Assembly (NCBI GenBank): GCA_004332335.1
Contig: SISS01000015.1
Location: 1-64,000, forward strand
Direction of reading: 5' to 3'
DNA length: 64,000 bases
Origin: Methanoregulaceae archaeon UXB-2016
Lineage (GTDB): Archaea; Halobacteriota; Methanomicrobia; Methanomicrobiales; Methanospirillaceae
Shown: piece by piece, positions 38,987-46,874 of the stretch
How positions within the stretch are numbered: the first letter of the stretch is position 1
Layout of the letters: each line of letters starts with the position of its first letter
Notes under the pieces: generated by a model
What the model was told of the DNA's origin: nothing
The model's input: only the letters and a program-made list of their open reading frames with translations
The model's database searches: none
Made by a program: the position numbers and the translations under genes

Positions 38987-39355
38987 TCAGCAGGCGACGC
39001 CCCCCCGCCGTAGCTCAGCCGCCTTCTCGGTCGAGCAGGCCTCGCAGCGGAACTTCGGGGCCTGGTCCCGGGACCGGTCGTACCGGCCTGCGCGCACGAG
39101 GCGGTATCCGCGGCAGAGCGTGCCGCAGTCCGCGCACCGGACCTCCTCCCGGATCTCCCACTCGGGCCCGATCGCCTGGGAGGTGAAGATGAACCGGTCG
39201 ACCCAGAAGAAGATCAGGCCGCCGATCAGGTTCGCGACGACCGTCGCAGCGAGCGGGCCGAGCGACGCGAGCCAGACGAGGGTGACCGCGAGCAGCGGGG
39301 TGGAGAGCTGCCAGCGCACCAGGTAGAGCGCGTACCGACGAAGCGAGACGTCCAT
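38987..39355 (-). CDS. Membrane protein with C-terminal zinc-ribbon
   Basis: 122 aa. Two TM helices near residues 14-58 (LSTPLLAVTLVWLASLGPLAATVVANLIGGLIFFWVDRFIF) match GtrA-like or small flippase-type membrane proteins of archaea. A cytoplasmic tail carries two Cys pairs, RCADCG and RCEACS, separated by about 30 residues, consistent with a zinc-ribbon. ATG 39355 is chosen because the membrane domain begins there; upstream residues are unrelated. Function unknown. Confidence 0.65.
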   Translation of the reverse strand: MDVSLRRYALYLVRWQLSTPLLAVTLVWLASLGPLAATVVANLIGGLIFFWVDRFIFTSQAIGPEWEIREEVRCADCGTLCRGYRLVRAGRYDRSRDQAPKFRCEACSTEKAAELRRGGVAC

Positions 39356-39404
39356 TATCGAGAGCGTCGGTTCTGTTCGGTAATAATGGAACGGATCGGG
39401 GAGG

Positions 39405-39911
39405 TCACCCGAGCCGTCGCAAGGACGCCGCGACGAAGGTCGGGATGTCCTCCGGCTTCCGGCTCGAGACGATGTTCCCATCCTCGACCACCTCGGCGTC
39501 GATGTACTCGGCGCCGGCGTTCTCGATATCTACCGCGAGTGAGGGCCAGCCCGCAATCCGCCGTCCCTTGAGAACCCGGGCGTTGATCAGGAGCTGGGGC
39601 GCGTGACAGATCGCGAAGACCAGCTTGCCGCTCTCCACGTACTGCCGCACGAACTCGACCGCGCGCGGATCGACCCGGAGGTGGTCGGGGGAGTACCCGC
39701 CGGGGATGAAGAGGGCGTCGAACTCGTCAACCCCGGCGTTGCTGACCGCCCGCTGAATCTCGAGCGGTGTGGCGTGCTTGCCCTTGATCTCATGCCCGGC
39801 CCGAAGGCCGACGGTGACGACCGTGTGCCCGGCCTTCCGGAAGGCCGCGGCTGGCTCGGTGTACTCGACATCCTCAAAGCCCTCTCCGACCAGGGCCGCT
39901 ATGGTGCTCAT
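39405..39911 (-). CDS. DJ-1/PfpI family protein
   Basis: 168 aa. It begins STIAALVGEGFEDVEYTEPAAAFRKAG. FDALFIPGGYSPDHLRVD precedes the nucleophile elbow AICHAPQLLI, with Cys at about residue 103 and adjacent His, as in PfpI/YhbO proteases and deglycases. The known family comprises cysteine peptidase, glyoxalase and protein deglycase activities. Cytosolic. The neighbouring minus-strand genes are not obviously related in function. Confidence 0.9.
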   Translation of the reverse strand: MSTIAALVGEGFEDVEYTEPAAAFRKAGHTVVTVGLRAGHEIKGKHATPLEIQRAVSNAGVDEFDALFIPGGYSPDHLRVDPRAVEFVRQYVESGKLVFAICHAPQLLINARVLKGRRIAGWPSLAVDIENAGAEYIDAEVVEDGNIVSSRKPEDIPTFVAASLRRLG

Positions 39912-39953
39912 GCCCTCCTCCTGCGGCCCTGACCTGTTAAGGGTTTTGGCTGG

Positions 39954-40757
39954 CTACCGCCCCTTCTCGACGATCCTGAGATCGGACGAGAGATTCTGCG
40001 AGAGGTTCGTGCGCGTGAAGTCCGTGCCGACCGGGATCTGGACCGTGAACGACGAGAGCTCGTCGAGGCTCGCGGTGGTCTCGGCACGGGTCGTGATCTC
40101 CAGGATATGGCCGCCCCGGCGCCGGTCGGTCGAGATGAAGTGGAGGTGCCATCCGGGGATCGCCACTCCGGCCGTGTACGGCGGGCTGTAGGTCCCGACG
40201 ACCGTGCCCTGGACATGGCGCAGCTCGCTCACGTGCTGCTTGGCCAGCGCGTCCACGAGCCGGGGGTAGGGCTTCTCCTGCGCGGGCGGGGCCCGTACCT
40301 TCACGTAGTCAAAGGTTCCGTCCACCCTGACCATGGTGAAGAGATTCGGGGTGGTGAGGAGACCGTCGAGGCGCTGCTCCAGGATTGAGAAGTTCTGAAC
40401 CGGGCCGAGCGGGGTCGTGCGATCGGCCCTGAACCAGCTCACGGACGCGAACGGGGTCGTCTCGTTCGAAGGGGCCGGGACCATCTCTCCCGTGGCGAGG
40501 GCCTGGTACACGACGCCGTCGAGCATCACCAATTCGCCGTCGAGCCTGTCGAAGGTTCCGACCCCCGTGTCGCCCTCGCGTTCGAGCGCCTCGACCGTCA
40601 CGGTCCCGTCGTACACCCCCTGCATGAGCGCATCGATCGTCGAGACCACGTAGAGTCGGTCGTATGCCGGCGCGGTCGGGACTCCGGTCATGGCAGCGAA
40701 CCCGATCACGATCGCGATCAGGACGGCGCCTCCGGCAAGGAGCAGCTTGGGTTGCAT
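39954..40757 (-). CDS. budA: Exported acetolactate decarboxylase
   Basis: 267 aa. After an N-terminal signal/anchor helix (LLLAGGAVLIAIVIGFAAM) the whole alpha-acetolactate decarboxylase fold is present: YDRLYVVSTIDALMQGVYDGTVTVEAL, DRLDGELVMLDGVVYQ, and GWHLHFISTDRRRGGHIL with zinc-binding His residues. The enzyme makes acetoin from acetolactate. The exported position is found in some bacterial members (AlsD of Brevibacillus); in a methanogen it is unexpected. It lies downstream of the Co/Ni transporter genes on the same strand with a 47-bp gap, so is perhaps not part of that operon. Confidence 0.88.
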   Translation of the reverse strand: MQPKLLLAGGAVLIAIVIGFAAMTGVPTAPAYDRLYVVSTIDALMQGVYDGTVTVEALEREGDTGVGTFDRLDGELVMLDGVVYQALATGEMVPAPSNETTPFASVSWFRADRTTPLGPVQNFSILEQRLDGLLTTPNLFTMVRVDGTFDYVKVRAPPAQEKPYPRLVDALAKQHVSELRHVQGTVVGTYSPPYTAGVAIPGWHLHFISTDRRRGGHILEITTRAETTASLDELSSFTVQIPVGTDFTRTNLSQNLSSDLRIVEKGR

Positions 40758-40804
40758 GGTTCCTCGATCGATATGGCACGCACGCCTGGGTAAAGGTTGG
40801 CGCC

Positions 40805-41053
40805 TCAGAGGGGGTGGCGGCGGAGCAGGAGCAGGGCGCCCCCACCGAGGATGCCCAGGGCCGCGACGTAGAGCAGGAGGTTCCCCTCGATCGGTCCCCC
40901 CTCATCGTGGTCGCCTTCGCCATCGACGCCGAGGGCATGCGAGAACCGCTCCTCGATCCCCAGGTCCCCGGTCAGGGCCCAGGCGGCCGCGGCACCGATG
41001 CCGGCGAGCACGAGGACGGCGGCCAGGAGGAGCGTGGCCTCCGGCCTATTCAT
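40805..41053 (-). CDS. CbiN/PDGLE-like small membrane component of the Co/Ni transporter
   Basis: 82 aa. Two TM helices (LLLAAVLVLAGIGAAAAWAL and LLLYVAALGILGGGALLLL) are joined by an extracellular acidic/His-containing loop (GDLGIEERFSHALGVDGEGDHDEGG). This is the arrangement of CbiN, NikN and PDGLE proteins, which partner CbiM/NikM for metal uptake. ATG 41053 overlaps the cbiM stop by 8 bp; ATG 41062 is an alternative but lacks an SD. The acidic/His loop may collect metal ions; that is inference. Confidence 0.7.
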   Translation of the reverse strand: MNRPEATLLLAAVLVLAGIGAAAAWALTGDLGIEERFSHALGVDGEGDHDEGGPIEGNLLLYVAALGILGGGALLLLRRHPL

Positions 41054-41705
41054 TCGGGCCATCCCCCATCCTGCCCAGGATCTCGGGCCGCACCCGTCCA
41101 ATGTAGGCGAGGAGGTACCCGGTCATGATCGCCTCCACGGCCCCGACGCCCATGTTGATCGCGCCGATCACGGCCAGCCCGGCCGCCGTGGCGGCTGTCC
41201 CCTGGGAGACGCCCTGTATCCCCGAGACGAGCACGATCCCGATCATGGCGACGTTCCCCAGGAAGAGGGCGACGAAGGTCGCGGCCGCACCGCGGATCAC
41301 GATGGAGTCGACCCGCCGCGCGGCCCCGTGGTAGACCGCGTAGGCGGTCACGATCTCGACGGCGTTCACGAGCAGGTTGGCCCCGATCAGGCCCCAGCCC
41401 CCGTGCCCGATCGCAGCCGAGAAAATGTTCACGACCAGCGCGACCACGGGGCCGAGGAACGGGCCGAGCAGGATGCCTACGAGCGGCATCAGCGAGAGGT
41501 GGACGCCGCCGAAGATCGGGATGCTGATCTGGAAGAGTGCGAAGACCGTGGCCGTACAGAGGGCGGCGAGCGTGATGCGGTTCGGCTCGAGCCGTTGCCT
41601 CCGGAGGCGTAATAGGCAGACGGCGAGGAGTGCGAACGAGAGGGCCCACCAGAGCGCGAGCCATATGAGCGGGAGTGAGCCGTCCTGAAGGTGGATGTGT
41701 GCCAT
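41046..41705 (-). CDS. cbiM: Substrate-binding membrane component CbiM/NikM of a cobalt/nickel ECF transporter
   Basis: 219 aa with about six TM helices. The N-terminus MAHIHLQDGSLPLIW is the CbiM/NikM start, where the first residues chelate the metal. HLSLMPLVGILLGPFLGPVVALVVNIFSAAIGHGGWGLIGANLLVNA is the conserved core with further His. Family knowledge: binds Co2+ or Ni2+ and delivers it through CbiQO. The extra Ala after Met means that Met removal would leave Ala-His-Ile, restoring His at position two. Same operon as cbiO and cbiQ. Confidence 0.9.
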   Translation of the reverse strand: MAHIHLQDGSLPLIWLALWWALSFALLAVCLLRLRRQRLEPNRITLAALCTATVFALFQISIPIFGGVHLSLMPLVGILLGPFLGPVVALVVNIFSAAIGHGGWGLIGANLLVNAVEIVTAYAVYHGAARRVDSIVIRGAAATFVALFLGNVAMIGIVLVSGIQGVSQGTAATAAGLAVIGAINMGVGAVEAIMTGYLLAYIGRVRPEILGRMGDGPNE

Positions 41706-41719
41706 GAAGTTCCGTCTCC

Positions 41720-42622
41720 TCAGACTTGGGTTTCGCTGTGATACATGTTTGATATTCCTCCTGCTCGTTCCCGGAGTGCCGTGATCAGCTCCTCCTCCGT
41801 GACCGGGCGTGGCTCGGGAGCACCATCTCCCTCCGGGCTGAGTGCACGCCAGATCCGCACGATACCCGGCTCGACCAGGCCGGAGGCTGTCAGGAGAGCC
41901 TGGTCGTAGAAGATCTCGCGCGGCGTGCCCTCGGCGATCACCGAGCCAGCGCGGACGATGCAGACCCGGTCGGCGATCCGAGCGGCAAGGTCGAGGTCGT
42001 GGGTCGAGAGGACGAGCGCGAGGGTCCCCTGCCGGCGAAGTTCCCGGATCAGGGACTCAATGCGCCCTGCGTGGATCGGATCCAGGTCCGAGGTTGGCTC
42101 GTCGAATGCGATCACCTCGGGGTGCATGGCGAGCACGCCCGCGATCGCGGCAAGCCTCTTCTGCCCGCCGCTCATGTAAGCCGGGATCTTCTCCACGAGC
42201 TCCGCGGCACCGACGGCCTCGAGGGCTGCGAGCGCTTCACGCCGCGCCTCGGCCGGGACAAGGCCGAGGTTGACCGGTCCGAAGGCCACGTCCTCTAGCA
42301 CCGTCGGCGCGAAGAGCTGGGTGTCTGCGTCCTGAAAGACCACGCCCACGGTCCGCCAGAGCTCGCGCCGGCGCTCGTCGTCGACGCGCTGGCCGTGCAC
42401 CTCGATCCGCCCGTCCGCCGGGACGAGGGTGCCGTTCAGGTGCTCGATCAGGGTGGATTTGCCCGAGCCGTTCGCGCCGCAGACCACCACCACCTCTCCC
42501 TTTCGGACACTGAAGCACATCTCGTGCAGTCCGACCGAGCCGTCGGGGTAGACGTGGCTCGCACAGTCGACATGGATCACGGCCGAAGTGTCTGCGGCAC
42601 AGCGGCGGTCCTGCCCGATCAT
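41720..42622 (-). CDS. cbiO: Energy-coupling ATPase CbiO
   Basis: 300 aa. ABC ATPase: Walker A GANGSGKST (about residues 54-62), Q-loop VVFQDADTQLF, signature YMSGGQKRLAAIAGVLAM, Walker B VIAFDEPTSDLDP, and switch His STHDLDL. The FQDADTQLF and GPVNLGL features are typical of ECF (CbiO/EcfA) ATPases. ATG 42622 overlaps the cbiQ stop (ATGA). Residues after about 230 form the ECF C-terminal extension (ALLTASGLVEP...). Confidence 0.93.
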   Translation of the reverse strand: MIGQDRRCAADTSAVIHVDCASHVYPDGSVGLHEMCFSVRKGEVVVVCGANGSGKSTLIEHLNGTLVPADGRIEVHGQRVDDERRRELWRTVGVVFQDADTQLFAPTVLEDVAFGPVNLGLVPAEARREALAALEAVGAAELVEKIPAYMSGGQKRLAAIAGVLAMHPEVIAFDEPTSDLDPIHAGRIESLIRELRRQGTLALVLSTHDLDLAARIADRVCIVRAGSVIAEGTPREIFYDQALLTASGLVEPGIVRIWRALSPEGDGAPEPRPVTEEELITALRERAGGISNMYHSETQV

Positions 42623-43434
42623 GAAGCACCCCCGCCGAACCCGGGCAGCCCGGCCCATGCCGCGAATGCCAGGCCGAGGAACGCGGCCCCGATCACAATC
42701 GCCTGGAACGCGGGGAGGCGGGGGAAGGGCTGGGACGGCGCAAGCTGCCCCCGGTATCCCCGGGCGCTCATGGCGCGGCCGACGCGGTCCGCCCGGTCAT
42801 AGGCGCGGATGAACGAGAGTGCGAAGACCGCAGCAAAGAGGCGCGACCGGGTCAGCATCCCGCGCACGAGCCCGCCCCCACGGGAGCGGACGGCGAGCAT
42901 GAGGTCGCCGACCATCCCTGTGGTCGTGAAGAGAAACCGATACGAGAGGAGACAGACCTGGTCGAGCGGGTTCGGCAGGACCGTCGAGGCGAGTCGGGCC
43001 AGGTGGGCGTAGCGCGTGGTCATGAGCAGGGTCAGGGTGAAGGTGACGGTGGCAAGGGCCCGAGATATGAGGGAGAGGGCGAGCAGGAGTCCGCCGTCGG
43101 TCAGGACCAGGCCGCCGGCCGCGACGAGCGGCCGACCGGGCTCGCCCCAGATGAGCAGAATGACGAGGGAGACGACGAAGAGGGCCGGCACCGTATACCA
43201 GCGGACGAGCTCGCGCAGGGGCAGTCCCGCCGCCCGGTAGACCAGGATCGTGCCCGCCCAGACCGCGACGAGCAGCCAGGCCGACCGGGCGAGCGTGACC
43301 AGGAGGACGAGCCAGACGAGCACGGCCGCCTTGAACCGGGGGTCGAGGCGGTGGATCATCGAGCCGCCACGCTCCGCGTACAGGGTGATCAGGTGCGGAT
43401 CCGGGATGTGCCCCGTGAGCTGTGTGGAACGCAT
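42619..43434 (-). CDS. cbiQ: Transmembrane coupling protein CbiQ
   Basis: 271 aa with five to six TM helices. It begins with a cytoplasmic segment ending in HRLDPRFKAAVLVWLVLLVTL (CbiQ family). Coupling-helix Ala-Arg-Gly motifs are SRGGGLVRG and MSARGYRGQ, the latter matching the A-R-G signature that contacts the ATPase. SD GGAG lies within the regulator's last codons (43446-43450), 12 nt before the ATG. Together with CbiM, CbiO and the small subunit it makes a complete Co/Ni ECF uptake system. Confidence 0.92.
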   Translation of the reverse strand: MRSTQLTGHIPDPHLITLYAERGGSMIHRLDPRFKAAVLVWLVLLVTLARSAWLLVAVWAGTILVYRAAGLPLRELVRWYTVPALFVVSLVILLIWGEPGRPLVAAGGLVLTDGGLLLALSLISRALATVTFTLTLLMTTRYAHLARLASTVLPNPLDQVCLLSYRFLFTTTGMVGDLMLAVRSRGGGLVRGMLTRSRLFAAVFALSFIRAYDRADRVGRAMSARGYRGQLAPSQPFPRLPAFQAIVIGAAFLGLAFAAWAGLPGFGGGAS

Positions 43435-43441
43435 CGTCGCT

Positions 43442-43876
43442 TCACTCCTGTTCGGTCGAGCAGCAGGCCCGGTCGCGGGCGATCACGCCGCAGGTCGAAC
43501 AGGACGGGTGGCCGAGGGCCGCGCAGATCGTGTTGATCACGTCGCGCGGGATGTGCGCTTCGCACTGGGTCGCCTGTTCGCAGGCGATCGCCGGGTCGAC
43601 CCCCAGGCGTGAGAATGCCAGGGAGAGGAGGCGGTGGCGACGGAGCAGGAACTCGGCACAGCGCCGTCCCTGTTCGGAGAGGCCGATCCCCTGATACGGC
43701 GCGTGTTCGACCAGGCCCGCATCGACGAGCAACCGGACCGTCTTGGTGCAGGTGGACGGGTCCACCGAGAAGCGGGCCGCGATCTCGGCGTTGGTCACGG
43801 GCCCTTCCCGTTCGAGCAGGAACTTCAGGTACTCGATCCTCCTTGGCGTCAGCACACTGTTCCCGGCAGCACTCAT
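43442..43876 (-). CDS. DtxR/MntR-family metal-dependent regulator with C-terminal Cys cluster
   Basis: 144 aa. The winged helix-turn-helix EYLKFLLEREGPVTNAEIAARFSVDPSTCTKTVRLLVDAGLVEHAPYQGIGLSEQGRR is followed by the DtxR dimerisation helices (LLRRHRLLSLAFSRLGVDPAIACEQATQCEAHIPRDVINTICAALGHPSCSTCG). The Cys-rich tail CSTCGVIARDRACCSTEQE is unusual and may bind metal. ATG 43876 is chosen because DtxR homology starts soon after; the longer open frame runs through the promoter. Eight bp upstream of cbiQ, so it heads the operon. A palindrome at 43907-43930 sits in the promoter, suggesting autoregulation by Ni, Co, Mn or Fe. Regulator-metal identity is not readable. Confidence 0.82.
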   Translation of the reverse strand: MSAAGNSVLTPRRIEYLKFLLEREGPVTNAEIAARFSVDPSTCTKTVRLLVDAGLVEHAPYQGIGLSEQGRRCAEFLLRRHRLLSLAFSRLGVDPAIACEQATQCEAHIPRDVINTICAALGHPSCSTCGVIARDRACCSTEQE

Positions 43877-43906
43877 GCCCGGTTCTCTTCGTGGTCGGAC
43901 GAGATA

Positions 43907-43930
43907 ATATTTTGGGGCGGTACCAAATAT
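43907..43930. promoter_or_regulatory. Candidate operator palindrome in the DtxR-cbi promoter
   Basis: Left arm ATATTTTGG (43907-43915) and right arm CCAAATAT (43923-43930) form an imperfect inverted repeat around a 7-bp GC-rich spacer. It lies 31-54 bp before the regulator's ATG (43876) and overlaps the AT-rich TATA region on the minus strand. Position and symmetry fit a DtxR-family dimer site controlling its own operon. This is inference; no binding motif for this regulator is known to me. Confidence 0.45.
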
Positions 43931-44109
43931 GACGCCTCTCCCTGTCGAGCTCGGAATCGAAGGACTTGTACTCACAGAGTTCTCATGCGATTCCGCGTGT
44001 CGACGGGGCTCCGGTGTCGAGCCGGCAGGCAGAGTCCGGACGGCATTGCATTTTAAAATTTTTTTTCAGAATTGTAAATGCTGCACCAGTCACGGGCCAT
44101 CCCCGAAGC

Positions 44110-44120
44110 AAATATTTATG
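44110..44120 (+). promoter_or_regulatory. TATA box of the secreted protease gene
   Basis: AAATATTTATG is centred about 27 bp before the GTG at 44142, so the transcript should be leaderless or nearly so. Confidence 0.55.
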
Positions 44121-44141
44121 CATTGGAACTGGCATTAGGTA

Positions 44142-46856
44142 GTGATCAGACCCGGGGACACCACCGGACGGTGGAGGTCGGCCCTGGCGGAGGCGGCGTT
44201 GGGCGTGACCGTTGGACTGGATCGTCGGTTTCTTTTACTCTTACTTGGGATGCTCCTGCTCGCGGCATTCCTGGCTTCGGGCGCGGCCGCAGAGTCCGAC
44301 AATATCCGTCCGGACGCGCTGCCGATCATGCAGCCGAGCGATCAGGAGCTGGTCCGGCAGATCGCCGCCTATGACGCAGTCCCCACGATCGAACCATCGC
44401 CTCCCCTCTTTAGGGGGACGGAGACGACGGCCCGCTCGCGCAGCCTGGTCGGTCAGATAGACTACGTCCCGGCAGAGCGAAACCAGCAGCCGACCGGCAA
44501 CTGCTGGGTCTGGGCCGGCAACGGTCTTCTCGAGATCGCCCACTCGGTTCAGAACGGCGTTAGGGACGGGCTCTCGGTCCAGTACGTCGACTCGAACTAC
44601 AACAGGGGAGAGGGGCAGTACTGGGCTGGGAACGGCGGGACACTCTCCGACCTCGTTCGGTTCTACCGCGAATCGGGACGAGCCGTCTCGCGGTCGAACC
44701 GGAACGCCTCGTTCCAGGACGGTCGGATCTGGTGCGTCGAGCACAATCGGGCCTGGGTCCCGGCCTCCTTGGTCGCGACCGACCCGCACTACGCGATCAC
44801 ACGGCTTGACGAACGCCGCATCTCGACACGGGGGGTCTCGAAGGCGACCGCGATCGCCCGGGTCCGGGCGGTCCTCGACCAGGACCGCGGTGTGTATATG
44901 ACCTTCCGTCTCCCGAACGAGGCGGCCTGGACCGACTTCAACCGGTTCTGGATGGACCGGAGCGAGGACGCGGTCTTCGACCTCTCGCCTTATGCCGGCC
45001 AGTCCTGGGAGCCATGGACCAGCGGGGCCCACGCAGTCCTCTGCGTCGGGTACGATGAGAAGGACCGGAGCTGGCTCATGCTCAACTCGTGGGGCACAGC
45101 CCAGGGGAACCGCCCGCACGGCCTCTTCCGGTTCCGGATGGACCTCAACTACAGTGCCGTCTATCCGTACTCGGTCGAGGTGCCGGTGACCGAGTGGGAG
45201 ACGGTCGACGTAGCCTTCGAGTCGTCCGCGGCTCCGACCCCCGGGGCGTATGTCAACCATCTGCTCCCGTGTCGGATCGAGGCCGAGGACTACGACCTCG
45301 GCGGCGCGAACGCTGCATTCCTGGATACCACGCCGGGCAATGCGGGCGGCCGATACCGGGCCGACGACGTGGATATCGAGCCCCTCTCGAGCGGGTCGGG
45401 CTTCGCCGTCGCGTACACGCGCACCGGGGAGTGGCTCCGGTACACGGTCTCGGCCACGGAGCCGGGCCCCTACGATCTCGTCCTCCGCGTCTCGTCGCCG
45501 TACGAGGGCTCTCTGATGGAGGTCTCGATCGACAACGGGCTCTGGTACGTCTTCGGCGTCCCCGATACGGGCTCGTTCCAGGCTTACGCCCTCCTCTCGG
45601 TCCCGGTCGAGATTGCGGCCGGCGAGCATACGGTCCGGCTCCGGTTCACGGGGCCCGGGCAGAACTGCGACTATCTCGAGTTTGTCCAGCGGCCGGACGG
45701 CGGCGCCACGGTTCCCGGCGGCGCCATCCAGGCCGAGTCTTCCCCCTCGGGGGCGTCGGTCTTCCTCGACGGCGCGATCGTCGGGCTCACGCCCATGACC
45801 CTTCGCGACGTGATCCCTGGGGTCCATCGGCTCCAGCTCACCAAGCGGGGGTGGGAGAGCACTACCGTCTCCTGCCGGGTAGACGACAACTCGACCCTCC
45901 AGCTCAATCTCACGCTCGGGAGGCTGGTCCCGGCCCCATATCGGAACGCGACCCTGCCGTGCTCGATCGAGGCGGAGGACTACAACCTGGGCGGCGAGGG
46001 GATCGGGTTCCACGACGTGGACTGGTGGAACCTTGGGGGCCAGTACCGGAACGAGGGGGTCGACATCGAATCGGCTCCCGGTTCGGGTAACTTCAAGGTT
46101 GCCTGGATCCGCGATGGCGAATGGCTTGGATATACGATCCGGAACCCGGTGGCCGGCCGATACCGCCTGGGACTGGTCGGTTGCGCCCTTGCCTCGGGGG
46201 CATCGGTCCAGGTCCACCTCGGGGATGAAGAGGGGCCCATCCTCCGACTGCCCATGAGCACGGGCTATGACCGGTTCGATCGGGCCGAGGCCGAACTCGA
46301 GATCCCGGAGGGCGTCCACGTGCTTCGTCTGACCTTTGTAGGCCGGCAGAACCTCGATCGCATGGACCTCGTCTGGACGGGCGCGATACCGATGGTCACG
46401 CCGGTATCGGCGATCTCCCTACCGGCCCGGATTGAGGCGGAGGACTACGATGCCGGCCTCGATGGGGAGGCCTACCACGACCTGACTCCCGGAAACCAGG
46501 GCGGCGTCTACCGGAACGACTCGGTGGACGTCCTCCGCCTTGCTCCCGGTGCGAGCCCGGTGGTCTCAGCCACGGAGACCGGGGAGTGGCTCCGCTACAC
46601 GGTCGCGGTCAATGCCTCAGGCCTCTACCGCTGCACGTTCCGATTCGCGGGAACGGGGATGCCGGCCGGCCTCGCCCTCGCCGTCGACGACCAGCCGCTC
46701 GTGCGGATCGCGGCCCCGTTGAACGGGACGGCGACCGGTTTCTCAACGCACACACGCACCATCGGGCTCTCGTCGGGGATACACCGGCTCAACCTCTCGT
46801 TTGACGGCAATCTCTCGCTCGACTACATCGAGTTCCGGCCCCCAGTGACGGTGTAG
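44142..46856 (+). CDS. Secreted papain-like (C1A) cysteine protease with CBM6-like modules and a PEGA domain
   Basis: 904 aa. A long N-region precedes a signal peptide (RRFLLLLLGMLLLAAFLASGAAA, about residues 28-50). The peptidase domain has the catalytic triad: Cys121 in PTGNCWVWAGNG, His297 in GAHAVLCVGYDE, Asn315 in LMLNSWGTAQG. Then follow a CBM6-like beta-sandwich (IEAEDYDLGG...TGEWLRYTV, about 375-525), a PEGA domain (ESSPSGASVFLDGAIVGLTPMTL, about 530-600), and two more CBM6-like modules (about 605-740 and 755-900), each opening with IEAEDYD or IEAEDYN. GTG 44142 is chosen from the TATA spacing. The protein is probably extracellular, cutting glycoproteins or peptides while attached to glycans. 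Substrate and localisation are inference. Confidence 0.88.
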   Translation: MIRPGDTTGRWRSALAEAALGVTVGLDRRFLLLLLGMLLLAAFLASGAAAESDNIRPDALPIMQPSDQELVRQIAAYDAVPTIEPSPPLFRGTETTARSRSLVGQIDYVPAERNQQPTGNCWVWAGNGLLEIAHSVQNGVRDGLSVQYVDSNYNRGEGQYWAGNGGTLSDLVRFYRESGRAVSRSNRNASFQDGRIWCVEHNRAWVPASLVATDPHYAITRLDERRISTRGVSKATAIARVRAVLDQDRGVYMTFRLPNEAAWTDFNRFWMDRSEDAVFDLSPYAGQSWEPWTSGAHAVLCVGYDEKDRSWLMLNSWGTAQGNRPHGLFRFRMDLNYSAVYPYSVEVPVTEWETVDVAFESSAAPTPGAYVNHLLPCRIEAEDYDLGGANAAFLDTTPGNAGGRYRADDVDIEPLSSGSGFAVAYTRTGEWLRYTVSATEPGPYDLVLRVSSPYEGSLMEVSIDNGLWYVFGVPDTGSFQAYALLSVPVEIAAGEHTVRLRFTGPGQNCDYLEFVQRPDGGATVPGGAIQAESSPSGASVFLDGAIVGLTPMTLRDVIPGVHRLQLTKRGWESTTVSCRVDDNSTLQLNLTLGRLVPAPYRNATLPCSIEAEDYNLGGEGIGFHDVDWWNLGGQYRNEGVDIESAPGSGNFKVAWIRDGEWLGYTIRNPVAGRYRLGLVGCALASGASVQVHLGDEEGPILRLPMSTGYDRFDRAEAELEIPEGVHVLRLTFVGRQNLDRMDLVWTGAIPMVTPVSAISLPARIEAEDYDAGLDGEAYHDLTPGNQGGVYRNDSVDVLRLAPGASPVVSATETGEWLRYTVAVNASGLYRCTFRFAGTGMPAGLALAVDDQPLVRIAAPLNGTATGFSTHTRTIGLSSGIHRLNLSFDGNLSLDYIEFRPPVTV

Positions 46857-46874
46857 GCTCGCTCCGGCATTCCT

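Noticed and set aside
43929-44138. 69-codon plus-strand ORF between the DtxR gene and the protease
   Set aside because: Its ATG lies inside the operator region and crosses an oligo-T tract; no recognisable fold.
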